Assembly: GCA_041860225.1 (NCBI GenBank) | Contig: CP151794.1 | Coordinates: 434,001-498,000, forward strand | DNA: 64,000 nucleotides | Direction of reading: 5' to 3' | From: Magnimaribacter mokuoloeensis | GTDB lineage: Bacteria; Pseudomonadota; Gammaproteobacteria; Magnimaribacterales; Magnimaribacteraceae | Shown: positions 42,302 through 50,897 of the stretch, piece by piece | Numbering within the stretch: the first letter of the stretch is position 1 | Layout: the number at the start of each line of letters is the position of its first letter | Translations under genes and position numbers: made by a program | Notes under the pieces: generated by a model | Told to the model about the DNA's origin: nothing | Databases searched by the model: none | Seen by the model: the letters and a program-made list of their open reading frames with translations, nothing else

Positions 42302-43375
42302 ATGAATTCAACAACAGAAATAAATCATGAAAAATTAATGGAGCTTTTCGGTAATGTATTCAACGATGTTGCAGGATCTATGGCAATCATGATGTCTTAC
42401 CTTGGAGATCAAACTGGAGTATACAGAGCTATGGATAAGCTTGGACCTGCTTCGGTTGAAGAAATAGCTAAAGAGTCAAATGTTGATGAAAGGTATTTAT
42501 TGGAATGGTTATCATCTAATTCCGGAAGAGGTTATGTAACTTATCACGATGATGAAGAAAAATTTAGTTTAAGCCCTGAGCAAGCAGCTGTTTTTGCCAG
42601 AGAGAATGAACCAACTTGTATACAAGGATTGGTACAAGGTGTGGTAGGGCAATTTGTAAAAGAAGATATAGCCGTCGATGTATTTCAAACTGGTAGAGGA
42701 AGGCCGTGGGGTGAGCATCATGAATGCTGTTTCTGTGGGACAGAGAGATTTTTTCGTCCAGCTTATGCCGGTCATCTTTTAGATGAATGGATTCCTGCAA
42801 TGGAAGGGGTTGAAGACAAATTAAAAAAAGGAGCCAAAGTTGCTGATATTGGTTGCGGTCTTGGAACATCTTCTATGCTAATGGCAGAACAATATCCGAA
42901 TTCCACTATACATGCTTTTGATTTTCACGGACCCTCTATAGATGAAGCAAAGAAAAGGGCTGCTGAAAAGGGTCTAGATAATTTAGAATTTTTTGTATCT
43001 GATGCAGCTGCAATTCCAAATGAATCTTATGATTTAGCCTGTATTTTTGATGCATGGCATGACATGGGTGACCCCGTTGGCATTGCCAAGTCAATTAAAG
43101 ACACATTAGCAGATGATGGAACCTTCATGGTAGTTGAGCCAATGGCATTAGATGGACTAAAAAATAATATTGAAAATAATCCAAGTTCTTCAATGTTTTA
43201 TGGTTTTGGAACTTTGATTTGCGTTCCGGCTTCTAAAGCGCAGCCTGTTGGATTAGGTTTAGGGCCGCAAGCGGGACCTAAAAAGCTAATGGAGTTACTT
43301 TCTGATGCTGGATTTTCCAGTGTTAGTCTTGCGGCAGAAACTACTAGTAATTTAGTTTTTCAGGCTAATAATTAA
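42302..43375 (+). CDS. Class I SAM-dependent methyltransferase with winged-helix N terminus
   Basis: A 357-residue protein with an N-terminal winged-helix-like dimerisation domain (GVYRAMDKLGPASVEEIAKE, NVDERYLLEWLSS) as in O-methyltransferases, and a Rossmann methyltransferase domain with motif I VADIGCGLGTSSMLMAEQYP (180-199) and FVSDAAAIP. A cluster HHECCFCGTERFF (139-151), with three cysteines, sits just before it. The methyl acceptor is unknown. It has an ATG after CGGAGTG (ribosome site) and ends before a strong terminator, so it is probably monocistronic. Confidence 0.88.
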   Translation: MNSTTEINHEKLMELFGNVFNDVAGSMAIMMSYLGDQTGVYRAMDKLGPASVEEIAKESNVDERYLLEWLSSNSGRGYVTYHDDEEKFSLSPEQAAVFARENEPTCIQGLVQGVVGQFVKEDIAVDVFQTGRGRPWGEHHECCFCGTERFFRPAYAGHLLDEWIPAMEGVEDKLKKGAKVADIGCGLGTSSMLMAEQYPNSTIHAFDFHGPSIDEAKKRAAEKGLDNLEFFVSDAAAIPNESYDLACIFDAWHDMGDPVGIAKSIKDTLADDGTFMVVEPMALDGLKNNIENNPSSSMFYGFGTLICVPASKAQPVGLGLGPQAGPKKLMELLSDAGFSSVSLAAETTSNLVFQANN

Positions 43376-43391
43376 AATTATTTTCTTTTAG

Positions 43392-43421
43392 AAAAGGGCT
43401 TTAATTGAAGCCCTTTTTTTT
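43392..43421 (+). terminator. Intrinsic terminator after the methyltransferase
   Basis: AAAAGGGCTT and AAGCCCTTTT form a 10-bp stem with a 6-base loop followed by a T run. It starts 17 bases after the stop codon and separates this gene from the PhoD-like gene. Confidence 0.93.
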
Positions 43422-43479
43422 GATTTTAGATAAATAAAAAATAAATATAAAAAGATTAAATTTATGGTAATTTCTACTT

Positions 43480-45063
43480 ATGAATAGAAGATTTTTTATT
43501 AAAAGTTTACTTTTTTTCCTTTCATCTTTACCTTTAAAGGTCTTCTCGCTAAATAAAAAAGAACCTATTTCTTTTGATTTCAGTGTAGCTAGTGGCGACC
43601 CAACTAATTCTCAAGTGATTCTTTGGACAAAGCTAACTTCAAATAACCCTATAGAAATAGATGTAGAATGGGAGGTGTCTAACGATACATCTTTTAAAAG
43701 CATTATAAATAGTGGTACCTCTGTAGCAAAACCTATTAATAATCACACTGTTAAAGTTGATGCGGAGATTCCAATAGAATTCAATGGTCAGACAGTTTAT
43801 TACCGATTTAAATCACAGGGACTAATTTCTGATGTAGGCACAACATCTACTTTGCCTCTTCGAAATCCTGATAAATTTAACATTGCATTCTGTAGTTGTT
43901 CTAATTATCCAGCCGGTTACTTTAACGCTTATAAAGAAATGGCAATGGATAAAGATGTAGATCTAGTCCTGCACTTAGGAGATTATCTTTATGAATATAG
44001 CCGAAAAGGCTACGCTTCTTCAGATGCTAAGGAGATGGGAAGGGTAGTTAACCCACCTAATGAGATAGTTTCTTTAGATGATTATCGTCAAAGGTATGCA
44101 ACTTATAGAAGCGATAAAGACCTACAGCAACTCCATAAATCTAAACCCATGATAGCTGTTTGGGATGATCATGAGATTACAAACGATACTTGGAAAGAAG
44201 GAGCCCAGAATCATAATGAAAACGAAGGTTTATTCAAAGATAGAAAAGACAATGCTATAAGGGCATATTATGAATGGATGCCAATTAGAGAGAAGCAAGA
44301 GCGAGATAAAATATGGAGAAACTTTTCTATAGGCAATCTAGTGAACTTAATGATGCTGGATACAAGACTCTATGGCAGGGAAAAGCAGCTAGAAATAAAT
44401 TCGTATATCAAGGATAAAGTGCTAGATAAAGAAAAATATGAACAGGATCTACAAAAGCCAAGAGATTTGTTGGGTAAAGAGCAACTTCAATGGGTAAGTA
44501 AAAGAATTGATAAAGAATATAGATGGTCTATTTTTGGACAACAACTATTGATTGGACCAAAATATTTACCTGGAATATTTAAATCAGAAAAACTGAGCAA
44601 CTCTAGGTCATATTTAGCAAAACAACTTGCCGGTGAAAAATTACCTACTAATACTGATCAATGGGACGGTTATCCAGTAGAAAGAGAAAAATTTTATAAA
44701 ACAATTTCGAAATCTCAATCAAATGTAATACTTGCTGGCGATTCACATAATTCATGGTTTTCAAATTTATATGACAAAAATAATAATTTTATTGGTGTTG
44801 AAGTAGGGGCCCCAGCTATATCTTCACCAAGTTTCGGGGACACTTTTGGTGAACAAACGCAAACTGTTGAGCAAGCCTTTGTTAAAGAAAATGATGATTT
44901 AATTTGGGTTAATGGAAGATACAAAGGCTACGTAAGTCTTGATATAACCCAAGAGCATATTGATGTTTCTTTTAAATACGTCTCAACCGTTAAATCAAAG
45001 AATTATAAAGCCTTAAAACCTTCATTCTTCAGAGTAGTGCACAATCAACCTTTCTCATCTTAG
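43480..45063 (+). CDS. Tat-exported PhoD-like alkaline phosphatase
   Basis: A 527-residue protein with a twin-arginine signal (MNRRFFIKSLLFFLSSLPLK), so it is exported folded. The PhoD features are the N-terminal Ig-like domain (SFDFSVASGDPTNSQVILWT) and the metallophosphatase domain: FCSCSNYPAGYFNAYKEMA, HLGDYLYEYS, VWDDHEITNDTW and LAGDSHNSWFSN. PhoD enzymes use calcium and iron and release phosphate from mono- and diesters, useful in phosphate-poor seawater. No Pho box was recognised upstream. It has no tight neighbour on the plus strand. Confidence 0.93.
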   Translation: MNRRFFIKSLLFFLSSLPLKVFSLNKKEPISFDFSVASGDPTNSQVILWTKLTSNNPIEIDVEWEVSNDTSFKSIINSGTSVAKPINNHTVKVDAEIPIEFNGQTVYYRFKSQGLISDVGTTSTLPLRNPDKFNIAFCSCSNYPAGYFNAYKEMAMDKDVDLVLHLGDYLYEYSRKGYASSDAKEMGRVVNPPNEIVSLDDYRQRYATYRSDKDLQQLHKSKPMIAVWDDHEITNDTWKEGAQNHNENEGLFKDRKDNAIRAYYEWMPIREKQERDKIWRNFSIGNLVNLMMLDTRLYGREKQLEINSYIKDKVLDKEKYEQDLQKPRDLLGKEQLQWVSKRIDKEYRWSIFGQQLLIGPKYLPGIFKSEKLSNSRSYLAKQLAGEKLPTNTDQWDGYPVEREKFYKTISKSQSNVILAGDSHNSWFSNLYDKNNNFIGVEVGAPAISSPSFGDTFGEQTQTVEQAFVKENDDLIWVNGRYKGYVSLDITQEHIDVSFKYVSTVKSKNYKALKPSFFRVVHNQPFSS

Positions 45064-45234
45064 CTCTATATATGTATAGAATTGTTGATAACTATTCAAT
45101 TTAACATAATATATATTATACGAATATATAATAACTTAATATAGTGCTATAGAGGAATAAAACACCTATATGTAGGATTAGACAATAATTAAGCTTATGT
45201 TTTAAATATATGATTTTATTGATAAAACAAAGAA
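45064..45234. other. AT-rich spacer between convergent genes
   Basis: This 171-base stretch is almost entirely A and T and contains a 14-base perfect palindrome (ATAATATATATTAT, near 45107-45120). It lies between the ends of the PhoD-like gene and the HMG-CoA-lyase gene. I found no GC-stem terminator, RNA gene or coding frame in it. Confidence 0.5.
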
Positions 45235-46101
45235 TTAAATCATACGCCCCTTTAGCGATAAACTTGTATATTCAGAAGCAAGTTCTCTAGAGTGGATTAA
45301 TTTATCAAGATTTACTCCAGTTTTTATATTCATCATCTCCAACATACTTACAAGATCCTCTGTAGCAAGATTTCCAGATGAATTTGGTGCAAATGGACAT
45401 CCTCCTAATCCGCCTATACACGAATCAAACTTATATATGCCAGCAACAAGACTGGCATAAACATTTGCCAATCCCAATGCTCTTGTATCATGGAAATGAC
45501 AAGAGAAACTTGTATCCTTGTATTGAGATTTTAATGATGTCAATAAGCTAGTTACTTCCTTTGGATTAGCTGCGCCAATAGTATCTGCTATTACTAACTC
45601 TTCAACCTGATAATCTATTAATTGACCAATAAGATCATTTACATAAGCCGCATCAACTTTTCCTTCATATGGACAATGATACGCAACTGATACGTAACAT
45701 TTTGTCCTAATACCGTTTCTAAGACCTTCTTTAAAAATTTCTTTTAAATCATTTAGGGTTTCTTGCACTGTTTGATTGATATTTTTCTGATTCATACTGT
45801 CAGTTACGCATAGAACGGTACAAATTTCTTTTACTCCATTGTCTTTGGCTTTATCAAGTCCTTTTTTATTTGGTATTAATACGGAATAATTATCTATATT
45901 TCCAAGTTTGTTTATTAATTCATCCGTATTACTCATTGCTGGAACTGCCTTATCGTTAACAAAACTTCCTATTTCTATTAACTCTATCCCAGCCTGCTCT
46001 AAAGACCTTATTAGCCTTAATCTCTCGTCTACAGATAGAATATTCTCAATATTCTGCAGGCCATCCCTCGGACCTACTTCGTTAACAGTAACTTTATTCA
46101 T
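45235..46101 (-). CDS. Hydroxymethylglutaryl-CoA lyase family protein
   Basis: HMG-CoA lyases cleave 3-hydroxy-3-methylglutaryl-CoA to acetyl-CoA and acetoacetate, the last step of leucine breakdown. The 288-residue TIM-barrel protein has NEVGPRDGLQNIENILSVDE (7-26), ELVIADTIGAANPKEV, SCHFHDTRALGLANVYASL and the catalytic-cysteine loop CIGGLGGCPFAPNSSGNLAT. It is the third gene of an operon with an alpha/beta hydrolase and a VOC protein, not with the usual leucine-catabolism genes, so the true substrate could be another 3-hydroxy-acyl-CoA. It overlaps the hydrolase by one base. Confidence 0.92.
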   Translation of the reverse strand: MNKVTVNEVGPRDGLQNIENILSVDERLRLIRSLEQAGIELIEIGSFVNDKAVPAMSNTDELINKLGNIDNYSVLIPNKKGLDKAKDNGVKEICTVLCVTDSMNQKNINQTVQETLNDLKEIFKEGLRNGIRTKCYVSVAYHCPYEGKVDAAYVNDLIGQLIDYQVEELVIADTIGAANPKEVTSLLTSLKSQYKDTSFSCHFHDTRALGLANVYASLVAGIYKFDSCIGGLGGCPFAPNSSGNLATEDLVSMLEMMNIKTGVNLDKLIHSRELASEYTSLSLKGRMI

Positions 46102-47270
46102 TAGATGAAACCTTTTTCGTTAAGCCATGTCTTACAGATTTTTGCAGACTCATTTGCCTTTTCTGGCTGTCCAAAATAATAATGATTTGCTCCTTCTATC
46201 CAGGCTATTTTTTTATTTGTATGGCCTATGGAATTGTATAAATTATTAGTATGCGAAGGGGTTATTCCATCATCGTCAGTATTCCCTATAACAAGACATG
46301 GAACTGTAATATCTTTTGCACAGTTTAGACCATCTCCTCTTGCATAATCATAACTCCATTGGGATAACCAGCTCCTTAAAGAGCAATATCTTGCTAAACC
46401 TATAGGGCTATTATTCACCACTTGTGGTTCACCTAAAAAACACCAGTTTGGCTTTCTTCCATTTGGATCAATTGATGGATCCAACCATTTGGGATCAGCC
46501 ATAGTGCGATGTACAACAAACCCATATTCCCTATTCTGATATCCTTTTTTCTTAAACTCATTTAATTTATCCTGAACCCAGCTGGTTATTTTTCTATTCC
46601 TAAAAATCTGTGCCTCTCTATAGACCTTGATGAACTCATCAGTGTATTTAGGTTGGTTAGGATTATTTATGTCGTAGATATCTAAATCTTGCTGTCTTTT
46701 CTCAGGATTGTTTTCATCCATTACTGAGCCATCAAGCCATTCAGTAAAAGTTCTATGTCGAGATTCATGAGCAGCAATTAACATAACGGCATCAGCAGGA
46801 ATAAATTTTTCTGACACTAAATCAATTGGATCACCTGCAGGAGTTTCAGTTATTGAAGGCCTTTCTGCTTGTGATTGATAAAATAATGATAAAGAACCTC
46901 CCCCACTCCACCCACCAAGTATAACTTTTTCGTATCCATGTACTTCTTTAAGATGTTTAATACAGTTTCCTAGATCTATCAGCACCTTTTCCATTATTAA
47001 TGCAGAGTCAGTGCCTCTGTATCTACTATCACACCAAACTGTATCGATGTCTTGTTTAGCCAATGAATTGAGCATAGGTAAGTAACTTCCTCCTCCTGTT
47101 GGATGCATAAACACAACTACAGTCTTACTTTCAGAGTTTTCAGGTTTCAGTAGATGTGCAGTTAAAGCTACAGTACCTATTTCACCTGCATAAGTATCTT
47201 TGTATTGAGCAGTTTCTTGAAAGGTAATTATTAAGGGTATTCTTTTATATTTTGAAATACTGTTTGTCAT
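46101..47270 (-). CDS. Alpha/beta hydrolase (389 residues), substrate unknown
   Basis: A soluble alpha/beta hydrolase with the nucleophile elbow GGWSGGGSLSLF (119-130, S122), an oxyanion-loop segment VVVFMHPTGGGS (51-62), an acid residue probably in NTDDDGITPSH and a histidine in EGANHYYFGQ. A long insertion between about 140 and 300 would form a lid. No signal peptide. It sits between the VOC gene (4-base overlap) and the HMG-CoA lyase (one-base overlap). Hydrolysis of a ring- or chain-cleavage product is a plausible but unproven role. Confidence 0.85.
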   Translation of the reverse strand: MTNSISKYKRIPLIITFQETAQYKDTYAGEIGTVALTAHLLKPENSESKTVVVFMHPTGGGSYLPMLNSLAKQDIDTVWCDSRYRGTDSALIMEKVLIDLGNCIKHLKEVHGYEKVILGGWSGGGSLSLFYQSQAERPSITETPAGDPIDLVSEKFIPADAVMLIAAHESRHRTFTEWLDGSVMDENNPEKRQQDLDIYDINNPNQPKYTDEFIKVYREAQIFRNRKITSWVQDKLNEFKKKGYQNREYGFVVHRTMADPKWLDPSIDPNGRKPNWCFLGEPQVVNNSPIGLARYCSLRSWLSQWSYDYARGDGLNCAKDITVPCLVIGNTDDDGITPSHTNNLYNSIGHTNKKIAWIEGANHYYFGQPEKANESAKICKTWLNEKGFI

Positions 47271-47818
47271 TTTTTGGCTAAAGATTTTTCACCAAATTTT
47301 TCTTCTTTTAATGATTTTGTTCTTTCTGTCCAGTCTTTGATTTCTTGATGGGCCTTCGAAGCATCTTTAGCCATGATTTTGTCGTGGTCTGAAGCTCTAC
47401 AGGTAAATTCAAGCTGGATTCCGTTAGGATCGAAAATATATAAAGAAGTGACAAATTCATGATCAATTATAAAAGAATCCCAATTTATAGAGTTAAGTTT
47501 AGATTCGATTGCTTTCAAATGCTTCATTGATTCAACTTCAACTGCAACATGGCTATCAAAACCATTCATGTCTACAAAGAAGTCTTCAGGAGCATTGTAA
47601 GGATCATCAAAGAAAGCAATATAATTACCATCTACCATTTCAAAAAAAATGTGCATGTATTCGATCTTCTTATCGGTACCAGATAAATGGTCAAAAGCCA
47701 TAGCTGCAGCTAGTTTGAGGCCTAAAATATCCTCATAGAACCACCTGGTTTGCTCTGCATCTCTACATCTAAATGCTACATGGTGCACATTAGTTATAGG
47801 TATATTGTTGTTTATCAT
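47267..47818 (-). CDS. VOC-family protein (glyoxalase/extradiol dioxygenase-like)
   Basis: A 183-residue vicinal-oxygen-chelate protein with the pattern NVHHVAFRCRDAEQTRWFYE (11-30), FDSHVAVEVESM and IFDPNGIQLEFTCRA. Two histidines and a glutamate in these places are the usual metal ligands. The family includes glyoxalases, epimerases and ring-cleaving dioxygenases; sequence alone does not decide. First gene of a three-gene operon. A very strong ribosome site (GAGGAGGGGG) and a good promoter precede it. The C-terminal 30 residues are charged and lysine-rich, beyond the usual fold. Confidence 0.87.
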   Translation of the reverse strand: MINNNIPITNVHHVAFRCRDAEQTRWFYEDILGLKLAAAMAFDHLSGTDKKIEYMHIFFEMVDGNYIAFFDDPYNAPEDFFVDMNGFDSHVAVEVESMKHLKAIESKLNSINWDSFIIDHEFVTSLYIFDPNGIQLEFTCRASDHDKIMAKDASKAHQEIKDWTERTKSLKEEKFGEKSLAKK

Positions 47819-47847
47819 TTCCCCCTCCTCTACTTAGCACTTAAGTT

Positions 47848-47875
47848 ATATTAATGAATGTAACTTATATTGCAA
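47848..47875 (-). promoter_or_regulatory. Promoter of the VOC-hydrolase-lyase operon
   Basis: On the minus strand TTGCAA (47875-47870), a 16-base spacer and TAATAT (47853-47848) lie 29 bases before the VOC ATG. The hexamers and spacing are the same as in the candidate small-RNA promoter at 3893-3920. A purine-rich GAGGAGGGGG ribosome site follows. Confidence 0.55.
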
Positions 47876-47927
47876 TTAAGCGTGAATGATTTAAATTGTT
47901 GGTAATTTTTAATAAATGAGGAAAAAA

Positions 47928-48473
47928 ATGAAAACTAAAATAAGTATATTTTCTGTATTTCTCTCTCTATTGCTTTCACTTTCTGTTTTTGCTGATGAGA
48001 CTGTAAAGATTGGCGATGTTGAGATGGCATCCGATAAGAAGAGTGCGGCTTTTGAACAAGTTAGAAAAAAGCTAGGAAAATGGGAAGGAACAATGGTTCA
48101 AGGACTTAATGGTGCAGTAATCGATGTTTCCTATGAATTTGCCTTAACTTCAGGAGGAAATACCATTACCGAAACTCTTGTAGAGGACGGTGTGCAAATG
48201 TTGACAACTTATAGCGATGATGACGGTAAGCTTGTTGTAAGACATTATTGTGGCTTAGGAACAGAGCCTGTTTTTGAAGTTGATCAATTATCTTCCAAAT
48301 CTATGTCTATAAAGTTAGATAAATCAAAAGTTGATCTTCATGCTGAACATGAAAGCTTTGTTACAAACATGAAATGGACAATGAATTCTGATGACTCAGT
48401 GACTTTTGAAAATATTGTCATGTTAGATGGTGAATCTACTAAGAACGTTGCTCAAATAAATCGAGTGTATTAA
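47928..48473 (+). CDS. Small secreted protein of unknown function
   Basis: A 181-residue protein with a clear signal peptide (MKTKISIFSVFLSLLLSLSVF, cleavage after the following Ala) and a mature domain of alternating beta-strand-like segments (KWEGTMVQGLNGAVIDVSYE, GNTITETLVEDGVQM, KWTMNSDDSVTFEN). The pattern suggests a lipocalin-like or DUF1579-type beta barrel, but I do not recognise a family. The ATG at 47928 has GAGG six to seven bases upstream; an ATG four codons earlier is less likely. A strong terminator follows. Probably periplasmic. Confidence 0.75.
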   Translation: MKTKISIFSVFLSLLLSLSVFADETVKIGDVEMASDKKSAAFEQVRKKLGKWEGTMVQGLNGAVIDVSYEFALTSGGNTITETLVEDGVQMLTTYSDDDGKLVVRHYCGLGTEPVFEVDQLSSKSMSIKLDKSKVDLHAEHESFVTNMKWTMNSDDSVTFENIVMLDGESTKNVAQINRVY

Positions 48474-48476
48474 ATA

Positions 48477-48500
48477 AAAAGGCCCCTTTCGGGGCCTTTT
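48477..48500. terminator. Bidirectional intrinsic terminator
   Basis: AAAAGGCCCC-TTTC-GGGGCCTTTT, a 10-bp stem with a tetraloop, lies between two convergent genes for secreted proteins. Flanking A and T tracts let it work in both directions. Confidence 0.93.
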
Positions 48501-48515
48501 CTTTACAGATAATTA

Positions 48516-49214
48516 TTAATTTATAGTACTACCTGTAAAAAACGCAATTTGTTTACCCGAGGGTGCATCACTCATACGTCTTTGTTGCATTTTCAACCAA
48601 GCACTTCCGGGTGCATTAAGTTGAGCAAAGCTATTTTCTAGAGCTACCCAACTATCATAAAGTAACACATAGTGATACTGGCCCGGAGCTCCCCAATTTC
48701 CTCGATAAATCTCAACCCTCGCTCCTGTATCTTCAAGAATTGACTTAGATTCCATAAAGGCTTGAATAAGCTGCATATCTTTGCCTGTCTCTACTTCCCA
48801 AACACTTACAGAATAAACATAAGATCCATTGAAATCAGATGCTTTCTTAGACTGATCTAGATTATTCCCTGCAAAACTAGCAACTAGTTCACCAGAAGGA
48901 TTAGTATTCGCATCGGCCCAAAATTGAACCCAGGCCTCCGAACTTGCCTGAAGATCCTTGCCTTTTGCATAGTCTTTTGAATTATCCCATCTAACAACGT
49001 AATCAACCAATTGTGTAGATCCTATATTATGAGCATTGATAGAAACTTGAGCTCCTTGAGCTTTATGTATTTCTGCTGCTTTAGACATATTTACTAACAT
49101 ATCTTGAGATTTTCCTGGAAAAGCTTTCCATTGATAGACTTCTGCAACTTCAGCATATGATGAAGCCGAGAAGAATAGAAAGATTCCCAGCAAATAATGT
49201 TTAATATTTTTCAT
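48516..49214 (-). CDS. Secreted protein with a duplicated ferredoxin-like domain
   Basis: A 232-residue protein with a signal peptide (MKNIKHYLLGIFLFFSASSY, cleavage after Ala21). The mature part contains two similar halves of about 80 residues. GAQVSINAHNIGSTQLVDYV in the first half matches GARVEIYRGNWGAPGQYHYV in the second, each followed by an aromatic-rich helix ending near AWVQFW and AWLKMQ. This looks like a dimeric alpha-beta-barrel (ABM-like) fold made from one chain. Function unknown. The ATG at 49214 has AGGAG at ideal spacing; an in-frame start eight codons earlier was rejected. Confidence 0.72.
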   Translation of the reverse strand: MKNIKHYLLGIFLFFSASSYAEVAEVYQWKAFPGKSQDMLVNMSKAAEIHKAQGAQVSINAHNIGSTQLVDYVVRWDNSKDYAKGKDLQASSEAWVQFWADANTNPSGELVASFAGNNLDQSKKASDFNGSYVYSVSVWEVETGKDMQLIQAFMESKSILEDTGARVEIYRGNWGAPGQYHYVLLYDSWVALENSFAQLNAPGSAWLKMQQRRMSDAPSGKQIAFFTGSTIN

Positions 49215-49269
49215 AAAATTTCTCCTAAAAATACACATTATAGAAAAAGCGCCATCTTGACTAGATTTA

Positions 49270-50850
49270 TTAGATCTTAATTCTAAATAATGCTTTTTCT
49301 AATTCGCCTGAGATATATAAATAGTCACCTTTAATTGCCAGACCATTGAAAACCATTGAGGGAGGTTGCAATTCAGATTGAGCTTTACTGCCTGGATTAA
49401 CTTTAGCTATAGTGGAGATACTATTATCTTTAATTTCTTTAATTTCTCCTGTATTCCCTTCAAATATAAATATGGAACCCCCTTTAATTGCTATACCTTC
49501 AGGTGAATCTAAACCTTCTATCACTATCTCTTTATTGCCGTCTGCATCAATAGATACTAGTTGCCCTGCCCCTCTATCTGAAACGAGAAGTTTATCTGCA
49601 TAGTTAACCACATGAGTAGGTGCTATGAATCCATCTGCTAAAATTGAGTTAATACCTGTTTTGAAATTATGCAATGTTATAGATTGATCTCCATGCATTG
49701 CTATAGCTACAAGATCATTAAACTTTGTTGCAGAGACAGGAACATTGAGATTCTCAAGACTTTCAAGAATTTCTCCATTGTCCGGTCTCATGATCTTTAT
49801 GTGGCCATCTAACCAGCTGGTAAGTATTAAATTATTATCATAAGTTGATACAGAAGTATTTGCTCCCATAGGCGAGATCCTAAACGTATTCTTATAGTTC
49901 CATGACTCCGATCCATCGTTAGTGTTATAAGCTTTAACTGATTGAATATCAGCAACAACTATATCGTTGTCTATTATTGCAATACCACCAGCATGAGAAA
50001 TGCCTCCAGGTAAGATAGGTTCTACAGCATTCTCAGATACCTTCAATACATATCCTTCAGAATAGCTAGAAACAAAAAGTTCATCTTTGTTGTTAAAAGC
50101 AAGATTGTCTAAACCATTTTCTATAATTGCATAATCAGAATTTTTTCCGTCTAAGACTTTTATCACTTTTGCTGCTCCGGTATCCAAGACGAAAAGTTCT
50201 CCTTTCGAATTAAATTTAACTGCAGCAGGGACATTGAAGCCGCTTGCTTCTTTTCTTATATTGCCAGTATCTACGTTAACACTTACTACTTCATTATTAA
50301 ACCATCTGGGTCCATATAATCTTCCATCTGGACCCCAATCCATTCCATTTAAACCACAGTACTCCCCTATTTCAGTAAAAATAGTTCTTGGCTCATTAAC
50401 TCCATTTGAATCTAATTCAAAAAGTCCATTATCAAAAAAACACTGGGCTACGAACAATCTGTCGTCATCAGAAAAGGTAATTGGATTCACTCCCGGTCCA
50501 GGATTGCCTGCTACAACCTTCTCACCTTTAGTGTTAAAGCCTGCAACTTCTCCAGTAAGTATTGATGTCCAGAAAAACTCTCCTTTTGAATTAAAAGCAA
50601 CATCATCTGGACCAATTACTCCTTCAGATAGACCATACCTTTTAATAATTTTTTTATTTTCAGTGTCGATGACTGTAATATCAGAACCAATAACAGAAGC
50701 TGCGTATAGATAGCCATCAGGACCAAAATGCATACCGTTTACTCCTGCTATTTCTGCACCTGTAATAAATGTTTCAAGCTTCTGATCGTTATTGCCACTA
50801 CAACTACCCAATGCAATTACTAATAGTGTGCCGAATAAAAATTTGTTCAT
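49270..50850 (-). CDS. Beta-propeller lipoprotein (NHL/SMP-30-like)
   Basis: A 526-residue protein with a lipoprotein signal ending in ALGSC (C17), predicted to be anchored in a membrane. The rest is a string of about eight to ten repeats of the type GPDGYLYAASVIGSDITVID, GPDDVAFNSKGEFFWTS and GLNGMDWGPDGRLYGPRWFN, typical of NHL or SMP-30-type beta-propellers. Two propellers may be present, split near residue 300. Function unknown; ligand binding or lactone hydrolysis are options. AGGAG precedes the ATG. It lies upstream of the duplicated-domain secreted gene on the same strand, 55 bases away. Confidence 0.8.
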   Translation of the reverse strand: MNKFLFGTLLVIALGSCSGNNDQKLETFITGAEIAGVNGMHFGPDGYLYAASVIGSDITVIDTENKKIIKRYGLSEGVIGPDDVAFNSKGEFFWTSILTGEVAGFNTKGEKVVAGNPGPGVNPITFSDDDRLFVAQCFFDNGLFELDSNGVNEPRTIFTEIGEYCGLNGMDWGPDGRLYGPRWFNNEVVSVNVDTGNIRKEASGFNVPAAVKFNSKGELFVLDTGAAKVIKVLDGKNSDYAIIENGLDNLAFNNKDELFVSSYSEGYVLKVSENAVEPILPGGISHAGGIAIIDNDIVVADIQSVKAYNTNDGSESWNYKNTFRISPMGANTSVSTYDNNLILTSWLDGHIKIMRPDNGEILESLENLNVPVSATKFNDLVAIAMHGDQSITLHNFKTGINSILADGFIAPTHVVNYADKLLVSDRGAGQLVSIDADGNKEIVIEGLDSPEGIAIKGGSIFIFEGNTGEIKEIKDNSISTIAKVNPGSKAQSELQPPSMVFNGLAIKGDYLYISGELEKALFRIKI

Positions 50851-50897
50851 TTAATTCTCCTAATAACTATATTCTTAGTATAAGATTTTAAAGATAA

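Noticed and set aside
45107..45120. AT palindrome as a terminator or attachment site
   Set aside because: It has no GC stem or T tract suited to termination and no integrase nearby. Palindromes of this kind are expected by chance in such AT-rich sequence.
50234..50713. A 159-codon frame antisense to the beta-propeller lipoprotein gene
   Set aside because: It mirrors the repeats of the propeller gene, is proline- and serine-rich, and has no ribosome site.
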